From: Chloroflexota bacterium
GTDB lineage: Bacteria > Chloroflexota > Dehalococcoidia > UBA2979
Assembly (NCBI GenBank): GCA_947479915.1
Contig: CANKAU010000015.1
Span: forward strand, 1-47,564
Reading direction: 5' to 3'
Length of the DNA stretch: 47,564 nucleotides
Shown: piece after piece, positions 32,639-41,529 of the stretch
How positions within the stretch are numbered: position 1 is the stretch's first letter
Layout: every line of letters begins with the position of its first letter
Notes under the pieces: generated by a model
Told to the model about the DNA's origin: nothing
The model's input: the letters and a program-made list of their open reading frames with translations, nothing else
The model's database searches: none
Program-made: the position numbers and the translations under genes

Positions 32639-33877
32639 TTACTCCGTGGGGGCGGCGAGTCGCAGGAGGTCGCCCGGCTCGGTGAGCATCTGGCGCTGCG
32701 CCTGCACGCTGGCCTGCAACCCGTGCAGCTTGATGAAGCCCTGCGCGTGCGACTGGTCGAAGAGGTCGCCGGCCTTGTTGTACGTGGCGAGCGCCTCGGA
32801 GTAGAGGCTGCGGTCGGCGCGGCGGCCCACGGTCATGACGGTGCCGTGCCAGAGGCGCATCTTCACGTCGCCGGTCACGTGGCGCTGCGTGGAGGCGACG
32901 TACTGCGACAGGTCGCGGTGGTGCGCGGTGAACCACTGGCCGTTGTAGATGAGGTCCGCATACTCCTGCGCGACCACGTTCTTGAAGCGGTTCTGCTGCT
33001 TCGAGAGCGTCAGCTCCTCCAGCACGCGGTGCGCCTCGAGGAGGATGACGGCCGCCGGAGACTCATAGATCTCGCGCGACTTGATGCCGACGAGGCGGTT
33101 CTCAACCATGTCGATGCGGCCGATGCCGTGCTCGCCGCCGAGGTCGCTCAGGCGCGTCACCAGCTCGGTCGGCGTCATCTCCACGCCGTCGAGGGCGACC
33201 GGGTAGCCCTTCTCGAAGCGGATCTCGACGACCGTGGGCTGCGCGGGCGTCTGGTCGAGCGGCTTCGTCCACTCGTAGACATCCTCGGGCGGCTGGTTCC
33301 ACGGGTTCTCGAGGACGCCGGCCTCCACGCTGCGGCCCCACAGGTTCTCGTCCGTCGAGTAGGGCGAGGCCACCGTCTGGCGGACGGAGATGTGGTGCTT
33401 CGCGGCGTACTCGAGCGCCTCGTCGCGGGAGATCGAGTGCTCGCGGGTGGTACCAACGATCGTCAGGTCGGGGGCCAGGGTGTTCACGCCTACATCGAGG
33501 CGCACCTGGTCGTTGCCCTTGCCCGTGCAGCCGTGCGCGACGGCGGTCGCGCCGATGGCGCGCGCCTTGTCGACGAGCAGCTTCGCGATCAGCGGACGGC
33601 CCAGGGCGGTCGCCAGCGGGTAGCGGCCCTCGTACACCACGTTCGCGCCCAGCGCGGGGAAGACGAAGTACTTGAGGAAGTCGTTCTTCGCGTCGACCAC
33701 GTCCACCTCGACGGCACCGGCCTCGACGCCGCGGCGCTTCGCGCCTTCGACGTCGCCAAGGTTGCCGAGGTCGACCGTGAGGCAGTGAACCTCGTACCCG
33801 CGCTCCACGCGCAGCCAGTGCGCGGCGACGGACGTGTCCAGGCCCCCGGAGTACGCGAGCACGATCTTTTCGGCCAT
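32639..33877 (-). CDS. argG: Argininosuccinate synthase
   Basis: ArgG joins citrulline and aspartate using ATP. The 412-residue protein has the ATP-binding AYSGGLDTSVAAHWL near the start, ATAVAHGCTGKGNDQVR, and SREIYESPAAVILLEAH near the C-terminal part. It heads the argG-argH-rpe run. A TATGAT promoter hexamer and a 9-bp hairpin lie between it and the upstream sensor kinase gene. Confidence 0.98.
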   Translation of the reverse strand: MAEKIVLAYSGGLDTSVAAHWLRVERGYEVHCLTVDLGNLGDVEGAKRRGVEAGAVEVDVVDAKNDFLKYFVFPALGANVVYEGRYPLATALGRPLIAKLLVDKARAIGATAVAHGCTGKGNDQVRLDVGVNTLAPDLTIVGTTREHSISRDEALEYAAKHHISVRQTVASPYSTDENLWGRSVEAGVLENPWNQPPEDVYEWTKPLDQTPAQPTVVEIRFEKGYPVALDGVEMTPTELVTRLSDLGGEHGIGRIDMVENRLVGIKSREIYESPAAVILLEAHRVLEELTLSKQQNRFKNVVAQEYADLIYNGQWFTAHHRDLSQYVASTQRHVTGDVKMRLWHGTVMTVGRRADRSLYSEALATYNKAGDLFDQSHAQGFIKLHGLQASVQAQRQMLTEPGDLLRLAAPTE

Positions 33878-33913
33878 GTGTGGTCTCCGAGGCTGGTCGA
33901 GGACGAGTCGATG

Positions 33914-33934
33914 TGACCGGGGAGCCCCCGGTCA
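33914..33934. terminator. Hairpin between the sensor kinase and argG
   Basis: TGACCGGGG and CCCCGGTCA form a perfect 9-bp stem around AGC. It lies just after the kinase stop and in the argG leader, so it may end kinase transcription or fold at the 5' end of argG mRNA. There is no T-run. Confidence 0.55.
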
Positions 33935-33938
33935 GCCG

Positions 33939-33944
33939 ATCATA
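33939..33944 (-). promoter_or_regulatory. -10 element of argG (TATGAT)
   Basis: TATGAT on the minus strand overlaps the TGA stop of the sensor kinase gene and lies about 60 bases before the argG ATG. Transcription would begin inside the 33914-33934 hairpin. Confidence 0.5.
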
Positions 33945-36588
33945 GCGGGCGGCGCGGTAGGGTGAAGGTGAACGCGGTTCCGTGCTGGCCGTCCGAGTCG
34001 CAGCGAATGTTCCCGCCGTGCAGGTCGACGATCGACCGCGCGATGGCGAGGCCGAGGCCGGTGCCGCCGGTGGTGCGACGCCCGGAGCTGGTGCGGTAGA
34101 ACTTCTCGAAGAGCGCGCCCTGCTCCTCCGGCGGGATGCCGATGCCGCTGTCGATGACCGACACGGCCGCGAAGGGGGCATCGTCGGTCACACGCACCTC
34201 GATGTCGCCGCCGGGCGGGGTGTACTTGATCGCGTTCGACAGCAGGTTGGACAGCACCTGCTCGATGCGAGGTGCGTCAGCCCACACCATGACGCTGGGC
34301 GGCGCGTCCACGCGCACGTGGTGCTGACGCTCCTCGGCGGCGCCGGTCGAGGCGCGAACCGCGCGCTGCACGATCTCGACGAGGTCGGTCGCGGCCGGGG
34401 TGATCTGCATCCGGCCGGAGTCCAGTGCGGACATGTCCAGCAGGTCGCTGATCAACGACATCAGCCGGTCGGAGTTCTGCAGGAGCACCTCGACGATGCG
34501 CTGCTGCGTCGGGTTGAGCTCACCCGCGTCGTGCTCGTGCAGCAGGTCGATGGTGGTGCGGATGAGCGTCAGCGGCGTCCGCAGCTCGTGGCCGACCATG
34601 GAGACGAAGTCGCGCTTCACGCGCTCGGCCTCGGCCTCCGCGGACAGGTCACGGATGAGCAGGATTACGCCGGCGCGTGCGGGGTCGGGGTCGGGGAACG
34701 GGCCGGCGGTGATCGCCAGCTGCAGCCCCGCGGTCTCCACGAGCACCGCCGCGGTACCGGCGCCGTGCGTGCGGTCCAGGGCCCGCAGCCGCAGCCCTTC
34801 CATGGTCGCGCCGGTGACCGGCATCCAGTCCTCGGCAGGGCGGCCGACGATCTCGCCGCGGGTGAGGCCGAGGAGCCGCGCGGCGGCGGGGTTGCAGATC
34901 TGACCGATGTTCTCGTGGTCGACCACGATGACGCCGTCTGCCATCTCGCGCAGCACCGCCTCCGCGACGCGGCGGTTCTCCTCGACCTCGTCGGCCAGCT
35001 CAGAGCGTTCGAGGGTGGCCGTGACCTCGTGGGCGATCGAGCGGAGTAGCTCGCGGCGCTGCGGGGTGATGGCCATGCGGCCGACGGAAGTCACGCAGAT
35101 GATGCCGGCCGTGCCTTCCGGCGTGAGCATCGGGGCGATCGCGAGGCCGCCGACCAGCCACGAGGCGAGGCGCGCCGACGTCGGGTGGATCGTGGTGTCA
35201 TCGATTTCGAAGTCGCGCTCCGGAGTCACCACCAGGTGTTCCTCGACCGCTTCGAGGACAGCGGCGGACGCCCCGGGAGGCAGGCCCGCCGAGGATGCCG
35301 CGGAGAGCGCGCCGATCTCGGTCGCGAGCGCGATGAACGCGCCGTCCACCCAGTCCAGCCGCAGGAGCTCCTCCGCGACGGCGGGGAGGCCCCCCGCGGA
35401 CTCCCCGGCCAGTTGCGAGACGACCGCCTGCATCACATCGAGATCCTGCGTGACTTCGGACAGGCTGGCGTCGGAGCTGGAGACGCGGGAGGCGAGGTCA
35501 CGGTTGGCGCTCTGCAGCGCGTCGCGGCTCTGGCGGATCGCGAGGCGCATGTCCTCCATCGCCTCGCCGAGTTGGCGGAGCTCGGTGGGGCCCGCAGCGG
35601 GCACCGGGCTTTCGAGGTCGTTCTGCTGCAAGCGGCGCGCCGCGACCAGCAACGGCTGCATCGGACGCATCGCCACCCAGCCGAAGAGCCACGCGGCGGC
35701 GGTGGCGGCGAGCATCGCGACCATCATCGTGCGGAGCACGGCGCTGCGCGTCTCGGCGACGCTCTCGGCGATCGTGTCATGGTCGATGCCGACGTACAGG
35801 TCACCGAGGACCGCGCCGCTGCGGTCGCGAAAGGTCACGAAGTCGGAGAGGTACGTCTCGCCGTTCGCGGTCAGTTCGACCGGAGCCTCGGCCGACATGG
35901 CTCGAACGTTGTCGTTCAGCGTCGCCGGGTCGAACCCCGGGTTGTCCTCGGATGCCGCGGTGACGCGTCCGCCCGCGACCACGGCCACCTCGGTGTTCAC
36001 CACCATCGCCGCATTGCGCGCGAAGCTCTTGTCGAGGGATGAGATTGCCTCGACCGCCGCGATCACACGCCCATCGGGGGTAGTGACGGGGGCGATGCCG
36101 GACACGGATAGCCCCAGCGTCTCGTCCAGCCGCACGCTGCCCGAGGGGCGAGCCGCCTGCAGCACCGCCAGCACCTCCGGTGGAGGCGTGCGCTGCGTTC
36201 CGTTCTGCGGCGACTCCGCGCGAACGATCAGGTTGCCGGTCGGTCCGTACACGCGGATCCCGCTGGCGCCCGCAAGCGCCAGCGTGGTCCGTGCCATGTA
36301 CCCGGCCGCGATCTGCACGGTCACGTTGGTGTCGTTCGCCTGCAGCGCCGCGATGAACGGCGGCTGGCTGGCCAGCACCGAAGCGCCCACGACGCGCAAC
36401 TGCACGTCGTTCTTGATGCGATCCTCGAGCTGCATGGAGGCGCGCTCGACGCGCTCGCCAAAGCGAGCCTCGGCCTGCTTGTGCAGATCGATATCGACGC
36501 GCCAGAGCATGGCGGCGCCAATCAGGGCGATGACGAGCACCGGCCCCAGCGCGATCTGTACCGAGAGTCGACCGAGCGGTCCTGACAC
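33940..36588 (-). CDS. Membrane sensor histidine kinase (extracytoplasmic sensor-HAMP-GAF-PAS-HisKA-HATPase)
   Basis: The 882-residue kinase has a membrane segment at about residues 10-29, a ~250-residue extracytoplasmic sensor region of the double-CACHE type (IRVYGPTGNLIVRAESPQNG), a second membrane segment near 287-311, HAMP, a coiled coil, a GAF-like domain (about 400-530), a PAS domain (VLREMADGVIVVDHENIGQICNPAAARLLG), phospho-acceptor His667 in VGHELRTPL, and the ATPase domain with NLLSNAIKYTPPGG, DSGIGIPPEEQ and GTGLGLAIA. It starts with GTG after GGAAGG. No response regulator is in the window. It sits between two arginine clusters, but the ligand is unknown. Confidence 0.93.
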   Translation of the reverse strand: MSGPLGRLSVQIALGPVLVIALIGAAMLWRVDIDLHKQAEARFGERVERASMQLEDRIKNDVQLRVVGASVLASQPPFIAALQANDTNVTVQIAAGYMARTTLALAGASGIRVYGPTGNLIVRAESPQNGTQRTPPPEVLAVLQAARPSGSVRLDETLGLSVSGIAPVTTPDGRVIAAVEAISSLDKSFARNAAMVVNTEVAVVAGGRVTAASEDNPGFDPATLNDNVRAMSAEAPVELTANGETYLSDFVTFRDRSGAVLGDLYVGIDHDTIAESVAETRSAVLRTMMVAMLAATAAAWLFGWVAMRPMQPLLVAARRLQQNDLESPVPAAGPTELRQLGEAMEDMRLAIRQSRDALQSANRDLASRVSSSDASLSEVTQDLDVMQAVVSQLAGESAGGLPAVAEELLRLDWVDGAFIALATEIGALSAASSAGLPPGASAAVLEAVEEHLVVTPERDFEIDDTTIHPTSARLASWLVGGLAIAPMLTPEGTAGIICVTSVGRMAITPQRRELLRSIAHEVTATLERSELADEVEENRRVAEAVLREMADGVIVVDHENIGQICNPAAARLLGLTRGEIVGRPAEDWMPVTGATMEGLRLRALDRTHGAGTAAVLVETAGLQLAITAGPFPDPDPARAGVILLIRDLSAEAEAERVKRDFVSMVGHELRTPLTLIRTTIDLLHEHDAGELNPTQQRIVEVLLQNSDRLMSLISDLLDMSALDSGRMQITPAATDLVEIVQRAVRASTGAAEERQHHVRVDAPPSVMVWADAPRIEQVLSNLLSNAIKYTPPGGDIEVRVTDDAPFAAVSVIDSGIGIPPEEQGALFEKFYRTSSGRRTTGGTGLGLAIARSIVDLHGGNIRCDSDGQHGTAFTFTLPRRPL

Positions 36589-36622
36589 CTCGTGCCTTCC
36601 TGCTGCCGCGTCCCGCTACCGG

Positions 36623-37813
36623 CTAGCCGGCGGCGATCTCCGCGAGCGCCGCGTCGATGATGTCCACGGCCTCGTCGATCTCCTCGGCCGTGACGTTCAG
36701 CGGCGGGAGGAAGCGCACCACGTTGGGACGTACCGGGTTCACCAGGAGGCCCTTCGCCATGACGCGCGTCGCCACGTCCGGCGCGATGTCCTGTGTGAAG
36801 ATCAGGCCGCGCAGCAGGCCCGCGCCGCGCTGCCCCGCCACCAGCGGCGAGCGATCCTCGAGGCCGGCGAGGCGCCGCTCTAGCTGCTCGCCGCGCGCGT
36901 TCACGTTCTCCAGCACGCCGCCCTCGAGGAGCTGCCGGACGACGTACGCGCCGGCCGCCGTGGAGAGCGCATTTCCGCCGAAGGTGGAGCCGTGGTCGCC
37001 GGGCTCGAAGATCGCGCACGCGTTCTTCGCCAGCATCGCGCCGATCGGGACGCCGCCGCCCAGGCCCTTCGCGAGCGTCATGATGTCGGGCTCGATGCCG
37101 GCCTGCTCGTAAGCCCACATGGTGCCGGTGCGGCCGGTGCCCGTCTGCACCTCGTCGAGGATGAGCAGGATGCCCTGCGCGTCGCACCACTCGCGGACGC
37201 GCTTCAGGTAGTCGGGGGCGGGTACGTTCACGCCGCCCTCGCCCTGGATCGGCTCCAGCAGCACCGCAGCGGTGTTCGCCGTCGTCGCCGCCTTGATCGC
37301 GTCTACGTCGTCGAAGTCGACGAAGACGAAGCCGGGGAGCATGGGGCCGAACGGGTCGCGGTAGCGCGGCGTGCCGGTGGCGGCCACGCTGCCCAGCGTG
37401 CGGCCGTGGAAGCCGTTGTGTGTCGCGATGATCTCGTAGGCGCCGTTGCGGTTCAGGATGCCCCACTTGCGGGCCATCTTGATCGCCGCCTCGTTCGCCT
37501 CGGCGCCGGAGTTGCAGAAGAACACGCGGTCGAGCGCCGAGTTCCCGACGAGGAGCTCCGCGAGCTCGATCTGCGGCTCGGTGTAGAAGAGGTTGGACAC
37601 CTGGATTAGCGTCCCGGCCTGCTTCGCGATCACCTCGGTCAGGCCCGGGTGGGCGTGGCCCAGCGCGTCCACCGCGATGCCCGCGATGAAGTCGAGGTAG
37701 CTGCGGCCCTCGTCGTCGAAGACGCGCGTGCCCTCGCCGCGGACCAGCGTCAGCGGCTGACGGCGGTACGTGGTCATGTGCACGGTTGCTTCGCGCGCCG
37801 GGATGTTGCCCAC
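36623..37813 (-). CDS. argD: Acetylornithine aminotransferase
   Basis: ArgD makes N-acetylornithine in arginine synthesis. The 396-residue PLP enzyme of fold type I shows NSGAEANEAAIKMAR, HGRTLGSVAATG, ILDEVQTGTGRTG and Lys249 in TLAKGLGGGVPIGAM as the Schiff-base lysine. A GGAGG site precedes a GTG start. It is the last gene of the argJ-argB-UPF0182-argD run, 20 bases after the UPF0182 gene. Related aminotransferases accept GABA or succinyl substrates, but location supports ArgD. Confidence 0.95.
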   Translation of the reverse strand: MGNIPAREATVHMTTYRRQPLTLVRGEGTRVFDDEGRSYLDFIAGIAVDALGHAHPGLTEVIAKQAGTLIQVSNLFYTEPQIELAELLVGNSALDRVFFCNSGAEANEAAIKMARKWGILNRNGAYEIIATHNGFHGRTLGSVAATGTPRYRDPFGPMLPGFVFVDFDDVDAIKAATTANTAAVLLEPIQGEGGVNVPAPDYLKRVREWCDAQGILLILDEVQTGTGRTGTMWAYEQAGIEPDIMTLAKGLGGGVPIGAMLAKNACAIFEPGDHGSTFGGNALSTAAGAYVVRQLLEGGVLENVNARGEQLERRLAGLEDRSPLVAGQRGAGLLRGLIFTQDIAPDVATRVMAKGLLVNPVRPNVVRFLPPLNVTAEEIDEAVDIIDAALAEIAAG

Positions 37814-37833
37814 AGTCTGCCTCCTCGTCGCCG

Positions 37834-40716
37834 TTAGCGCGGCGCCTGCTGCGGTGGCTGCGTCTGCAGCTGCCGCTGGATCTGCTCAAGGATCGCCCGC
37901 AAGCGGTCGAGTTCCTGCTGCGTGTTGTTCGAAGACTGCTGCGCCTGTCGCAGCAGCTCCTCCAGTGTCGCCGGAGAGATGCTCGGCGTCGCGCCCGGCC
38001 TCGGCGTGGGGGCCGGGGTCGCGCTCGGCGCGGCGCCCACGGGGCCCGGTGTCGCGGTCGCGCCGGGGCGCGGCGTCGCCTGCGGCGTCGGCTGGGGCCC
38101 GCCGTTCAGCGAGGATGGGCGCTTGCCCATCACCACGTCCAGCGCCTCGGGGAAGGTCCGCTCCATGGCGATCGCGTTGCCGTTCGCTACGACCACCCGC
38201 ACCAGTTCCGGCAGCCTGGAGTTCTCCGCCTGGAGGTAGATCGGCTCCACGAACAGGAACGACGTGCCGATCGGGATCATCAAGAGGTTGCCGCGGAGCA
38301 CGGAGGAGCCGGACTGATTCCACAGCGTGATCTGCTGCGAGATGCCCGGGTTCTGGTCGATGCGGGCCTCGATCTGGGCCGGGCCGTAGACGAGGTCCTC
38401 GGTGGGGAAGCGGTAGGCGCGCAACTTACCGAAGTTCGCACCGTCCGAGCGCCCCGCCAGCCACGCGACCGTGTTCTGCCGGTTCCGCGGGGTGAACGGC
38501 ATGATCAGCACGAACTCCACCTGCTCCGCGCCGCCGGCGCGCCCTTCCTCGGGCAGCGCCATGGTCACGTAGTACGGCTCGATCGGCTGTTCCTTCGTGT
38601 CCTTCTTCTCCGCCGGGATGTTCCAGACATCCTCGCCGATGAAGAACACGCTGGGATCGGTGATGTGGTAGCGCAGGTAGAGCTGCGACTGGAGCTTGAA
38701 GAGGTCCAGCGGGTAGCGCATGTGCGCGCGCACCTGCGCCGGGATCTTGTCGGCGCCCTCGAAGAGGCCGGGGAAGATGCGCGCCCACGTCTGCACGATG
38801 GGGTCCTGCCCATCGACGAGGTAGAAGTGCATGTCGCCGGTCTGCGCGTCGATCGTGATCTGCACGCTGTTCCGCACGTAGTTCACGCCGCCGAGGAGTG
38901 CGCTCGGCTGCGAGTACGGGAATGCGGTGGAGGTCGTGTATGCGGACTGCATCCACAGGATGCGCCCGTCGATGACCACCATGTACGGGTCGGAGTCCAG
39001 CTGCAGGAACGGCGCGATCTTGGTCACGCGCTGCTGGATCTGGCGATCCATCAGCAGCCGTGAGTCCTCGGTGATCTGCCCGGAGATCAGCAGGTTGGCG
39101 TCGCCCAGCTCCCACGCGAGCATCGCGCGGCGCAGCACTGAGTTCAGCTGGATGCCGCGGTCCTCCGGGTACGAGGTGGACGCGTTGCCGTTGCCCAGGG
39201 GGTAGTCGAACTCGGGCTCGCTCGATCGCCCGACGACGTACTGCGACGTGGCTTCGCCGAAGTAGATGCGCGCGCCCGTCTCGCTGATCTTGATCACGTC
39301 GCTCTTCGGCGGGATCTCGGAGGTGATGAGGCGGGGCAGGCCCTCGGACACCACCTCGTTCACCGGGGCGATCACGGCGCCGTAGCCGTGCGTCAGCTGC
39401 AGACGCTCGCGCGTCCAGTTCGTGCCCTGCGCCTTCGAGATGTCGAGCTCGCGCGCGGCGGACATTACCTGCTGTGTCTTCCCGCCGATGACGTAGCGAT
39501 CCACGTCCACGTCATGGAACGTGTAGAACTGCCGGATCGCCTGGATCTGGTTGAAGGTGTCCCGCAGCGGGATCGGATCGAGCAGTCGGATATTCGCCAG
39601 CGTCTCCGGGTTCGCGTCCAGGTCGGACTGCTTCACGGATTGCTCGGCCGGGAACTTCGTCTCCACCGCCTGATCGAGCCCATACGCGTACCGGGTCGCC
39701 GCGATGTTCCGCTCGATGTACGGCGCCTCGCGGATGCGCTCGTTCGGCTCGACGGTGACCGACTGGACGATGGACGGGTAGATCACGCCGCCCACGAGGC
39801 CCGCGAAGCCCCACAGGCCGATCGCGAACAGCGGGCCGCGGAAGCCGCGCGTCGAGAGGAACGGGTTCACCAGCGTCGCCACGGCCGCGAAGAGCGCCAG
39901 CGCGACCAGCAGGTAGCGCACCGGGAGCCTCGCGTTGACGTCCGTGTACGTCGCGCCGTGCACGATGCCGCCGGCGGACGACACGATGTCGTAGACGTTG
40001 AGCATGCTGTTCGCCGCGATGGCGAGGAAGATCAGGCCGGCGAGCATGGACAGGTGCACACGCATGCCCTGGTTGATGTTCAGCTCGAACCGCTGGAGCG
40101 AGATCGCAAGGCCGTAGACCGCCGCCGAGGCGATCGTGGAGATGAACAGCAGGCTCAAGATCCACTGCTGGACGAAGTGCAGGGCCGGCAGGGTGAAGAC
40201 GTAGAACGCGACGTCGAGCTCGAACTGGGCGTCCGCGCGGCCGAAGGGCTGCGCGTTCATCCACGACAGCAGCGCCTTCCACCCGCCCGACGCCACGCTG
40301 CCGAACACCACGCCGAGGAACAGCGTCCCCGCGACCAACAGCACCGCGACGATCCGCCGGATCGCATCCGGGTCGATGTCCTCGATGAAGGACTCTTCGT
40401 TGCCGACCGGAGCGAAGCGCCGCGCAAGGATCACGTTGCCGCCGACGATGGCGATCGCGACGAGCGCACCCGCGAGGAAGAGCAGGACGCGCACGGTCAA
40501 CTCCGTGCGGTAGACATCCGTGAAGCCGACCGAGTCGAACCAGAGGACGTCGACGTAGATCGACTTGAGCACGCTGATCGCCAGGTAGCCCACCAGCACG
40601 AGCGCCCCGAGGGCGATCCAGCGCAGGGGGAGGGATCGTCGTCCCTCAGAGGACGATCCGAAGCGGAACGCCTCCGGGGGCGGACCCAGGTTGCCTCGGT
40701 CGTCGAAGAACCCCAC
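37834..40716 (-). CDS. UPF0182-family membrane protein
   Basis: UPF0182 proteins are large membrane proteins of unknown role found mainly in Actinobacteria, Chloroflexi and Cyanobacteria. This one has 960 residues: about seven hydrophobic segments in the first 320 residues, then a long extracytoplasmic region with conserved stretches such as NLNARLLDP-like NIRLLDPIPLRDTF, RFYTFHDVDVDRYV, THGYGAVIAPVNEV, IYFGEATSQYVV and FPGLFEGADKIP. A Pro/Ala/Thr-rich linker and a C-terminal Gln-rich coiled coil (LEELLRQAQQSSNNTQQELD) finish it. It starts with GTG three bases after the argB stop, so it is embedded in the arginine operon. Confidence 0.93.
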   Translation of the reverse strand: MGFFDDRGNLGPPPEAFRFGSSSEGRRSLPLRWIALGALVLVGYLAISVLKSIYVDVLWFDSVGFTDVYRTELTVRVLLFLAGALVAIAIVGGNVILARRFAPVGNEESFIEDIDPDAIRRIVAVLLVAGTLFLGVVFGSVASGGWKALLSWMNAQPFGRADAQFELDVAFYVFTLPALHFVQQWILSLLFISTIASAAVYGLAISLQRFELNINQGMRVHLSMLAGLIFLAIAANSMLNVYDIVSSAGGIVHGATYTDVNARLPVRYLLVALALFAAVATLVNPFLSTRGFRGPLFAIGLWGFAGLVGGVIYPSIVQSVTVEPNERIREAPYIERNIAATRYAYGLDQAVETKFPAEQSVKQSDLDANPETLANIRLLDPIPLRDTFNQIQAIRQFYTFHDVDVDRYVIGGKTQQVMSAARELDISKAQGTNWTRERLQLTHGYGAVIAPVNEVVSEGLPRLITSEIPPKSDVIKISETGARIYFGEATSQYVVGRSSEPEFDYPLGNGNASTSYPEDRGIQLNSVLRRAMLAWELGDANLLISGQITEDSRLLMDRQIQQRVTKIAPFLQLDSDPYMVVIDGRILWMQSAYTTSTAFPYSQPSALLGGVNYVRNSVQITIDAQTGDMHFYLVDGQDPIVQTWARIFPGLFEGADKIPAQVRAHMRYPLDLFKLQSQLYLRYHITDPSVFFIGEDVWNIPAEKKDTKEQPIEPYYVTMALPEEGRAGGAEQVEFVLIMPFTPRNRQNTVAWLAGRSDGANFGKLRAYRFPTEDLVYGPAQIEARIDQNPGISQQITLWNQSGSSVLRGNLLMIPIGTSFLFVEPIYLQAENSRLPELVRVVVANGNAIAMERTFPEALDVVMGKRPSSLNGGPQPTPQATPRPGATATPGPVGAAPSATPAPTPRPGATPSISPATLEELLRQAQQSSNNTQQELDRLRAILEQIQRQLQTQPPQQAPR

Positions 40717-40719
40717 GCG

Positions 40720-41493
40720 CTAGGCCTCGATTCTCGTCCCGATTCGCTCACCGGAGACGAGCCGGTGGACCGTGTGAGGCTGGGTGCCGTTCGCGATGAA
40801 GGCCGCCACGCCCACTTCCGCCGCCCGGAAGCACGCGTCGATCTTGGGAATCATACCCCCGGACAGGACGCCCTCCGCGCGGAGGGCCTCGGCGCGCTCG
40901 GCGTTGAGCGAATCGACCACGGCGCCGGTGCCGTCCATCAGGCCGTCCACATCCGTCAGGAAGATGAGCTGTGCCGCACCCAGGGCGCGCGCGATCTCGC
41001 CCGCCATGGTGTCGGCGTTGATGTTCAGCGGCTGCGACGGAGCCTCCAGCGCGATCGGTGCGATGACCGGGATCACCCCGGCGTCCAGCAGCGAGTTCAG
41101 GATGTCCGCGTTCGCGGCGGTGATGCGGCCGACGAAGCCCAGGCGCTCGTCGTACTGCTCTCCCTGCACGATCGCCCCGTCCACACCGCTCAGGCCGACC
41201 GCGCGGCCGCCGAGCGCGATGATCTCGGCGACCAGCTGCGTGTTCACCACGCCCCGCAGCACCCCGAGAACCACCTCCATCGCCGGCGCGCTGGTCGAGC
41301 GCAGCCCGTCGACGAAGTGGGACTCGATCTCGAGGCGCTTCAGCCAGTCACTGATCATGGCGCCGCCGCCGTGCACGACGACGGGCCGCTGCCCCTGGCG
41401 ATGCAACTCGACGACGTCCTGCAGCGAGGTGTCCTGCGCGCCGAGGGTGGAACCACCGATCTTGATGACGGTGGCCGGGATCGTGTCGTTCAT
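40720..41493 (-). CDS. argB: Acetylglutamate kinase
   Basis: ArgB phosphorylates N-acetylglutamate. The 257-residue amino-acid kinase has VIKIGGSTLG, VVVHGGGAMISDWL, NINADTMAGEIARALGA and FLTDVDGLMDG, and the lysine of GGMIPKIDA. The short N-terminus lacks the helix that in arginine-inhibited hexameric forms carries feedback control, so it may be the dimeric, less sensitive type; that is an inference from length. It follows argJ by 36 bp. Confidence 0.96.
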   Translation of the reverse strand: MNDTIPATVIKIGGSTLGAQDTSLQDVVELHRQGQRPVVVHGGGAMISDWLKRLEIESHFVDGLRSTSAPAMEVVLGVLRGVVNTQLVAEIIALGGRAVGLSGVDGAIVQGEQYDERLGFVGRITAANADILNSLLDAGVIPVIAPIALEAPSQPLNINADTMAGEIARALGAAQLIFLTDVDGLMDGTGAVVDSLNAERAEALRAEGVLSGGMIPKIDACFRAAEVGVAAFIANGTQPHTVHRLVSGERIGTRIEA

Positions 41494-41529
41494 GTCGTCG
41501 CCTTCGCTCAGTCCGGGCGGGAGGCCCGA

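Noticed and set aside
33940-36588. A two-component pair around the sensor kinase
   Set aside because: No receiver-domain protein occurs in the window; the neighbours are arginine genes.
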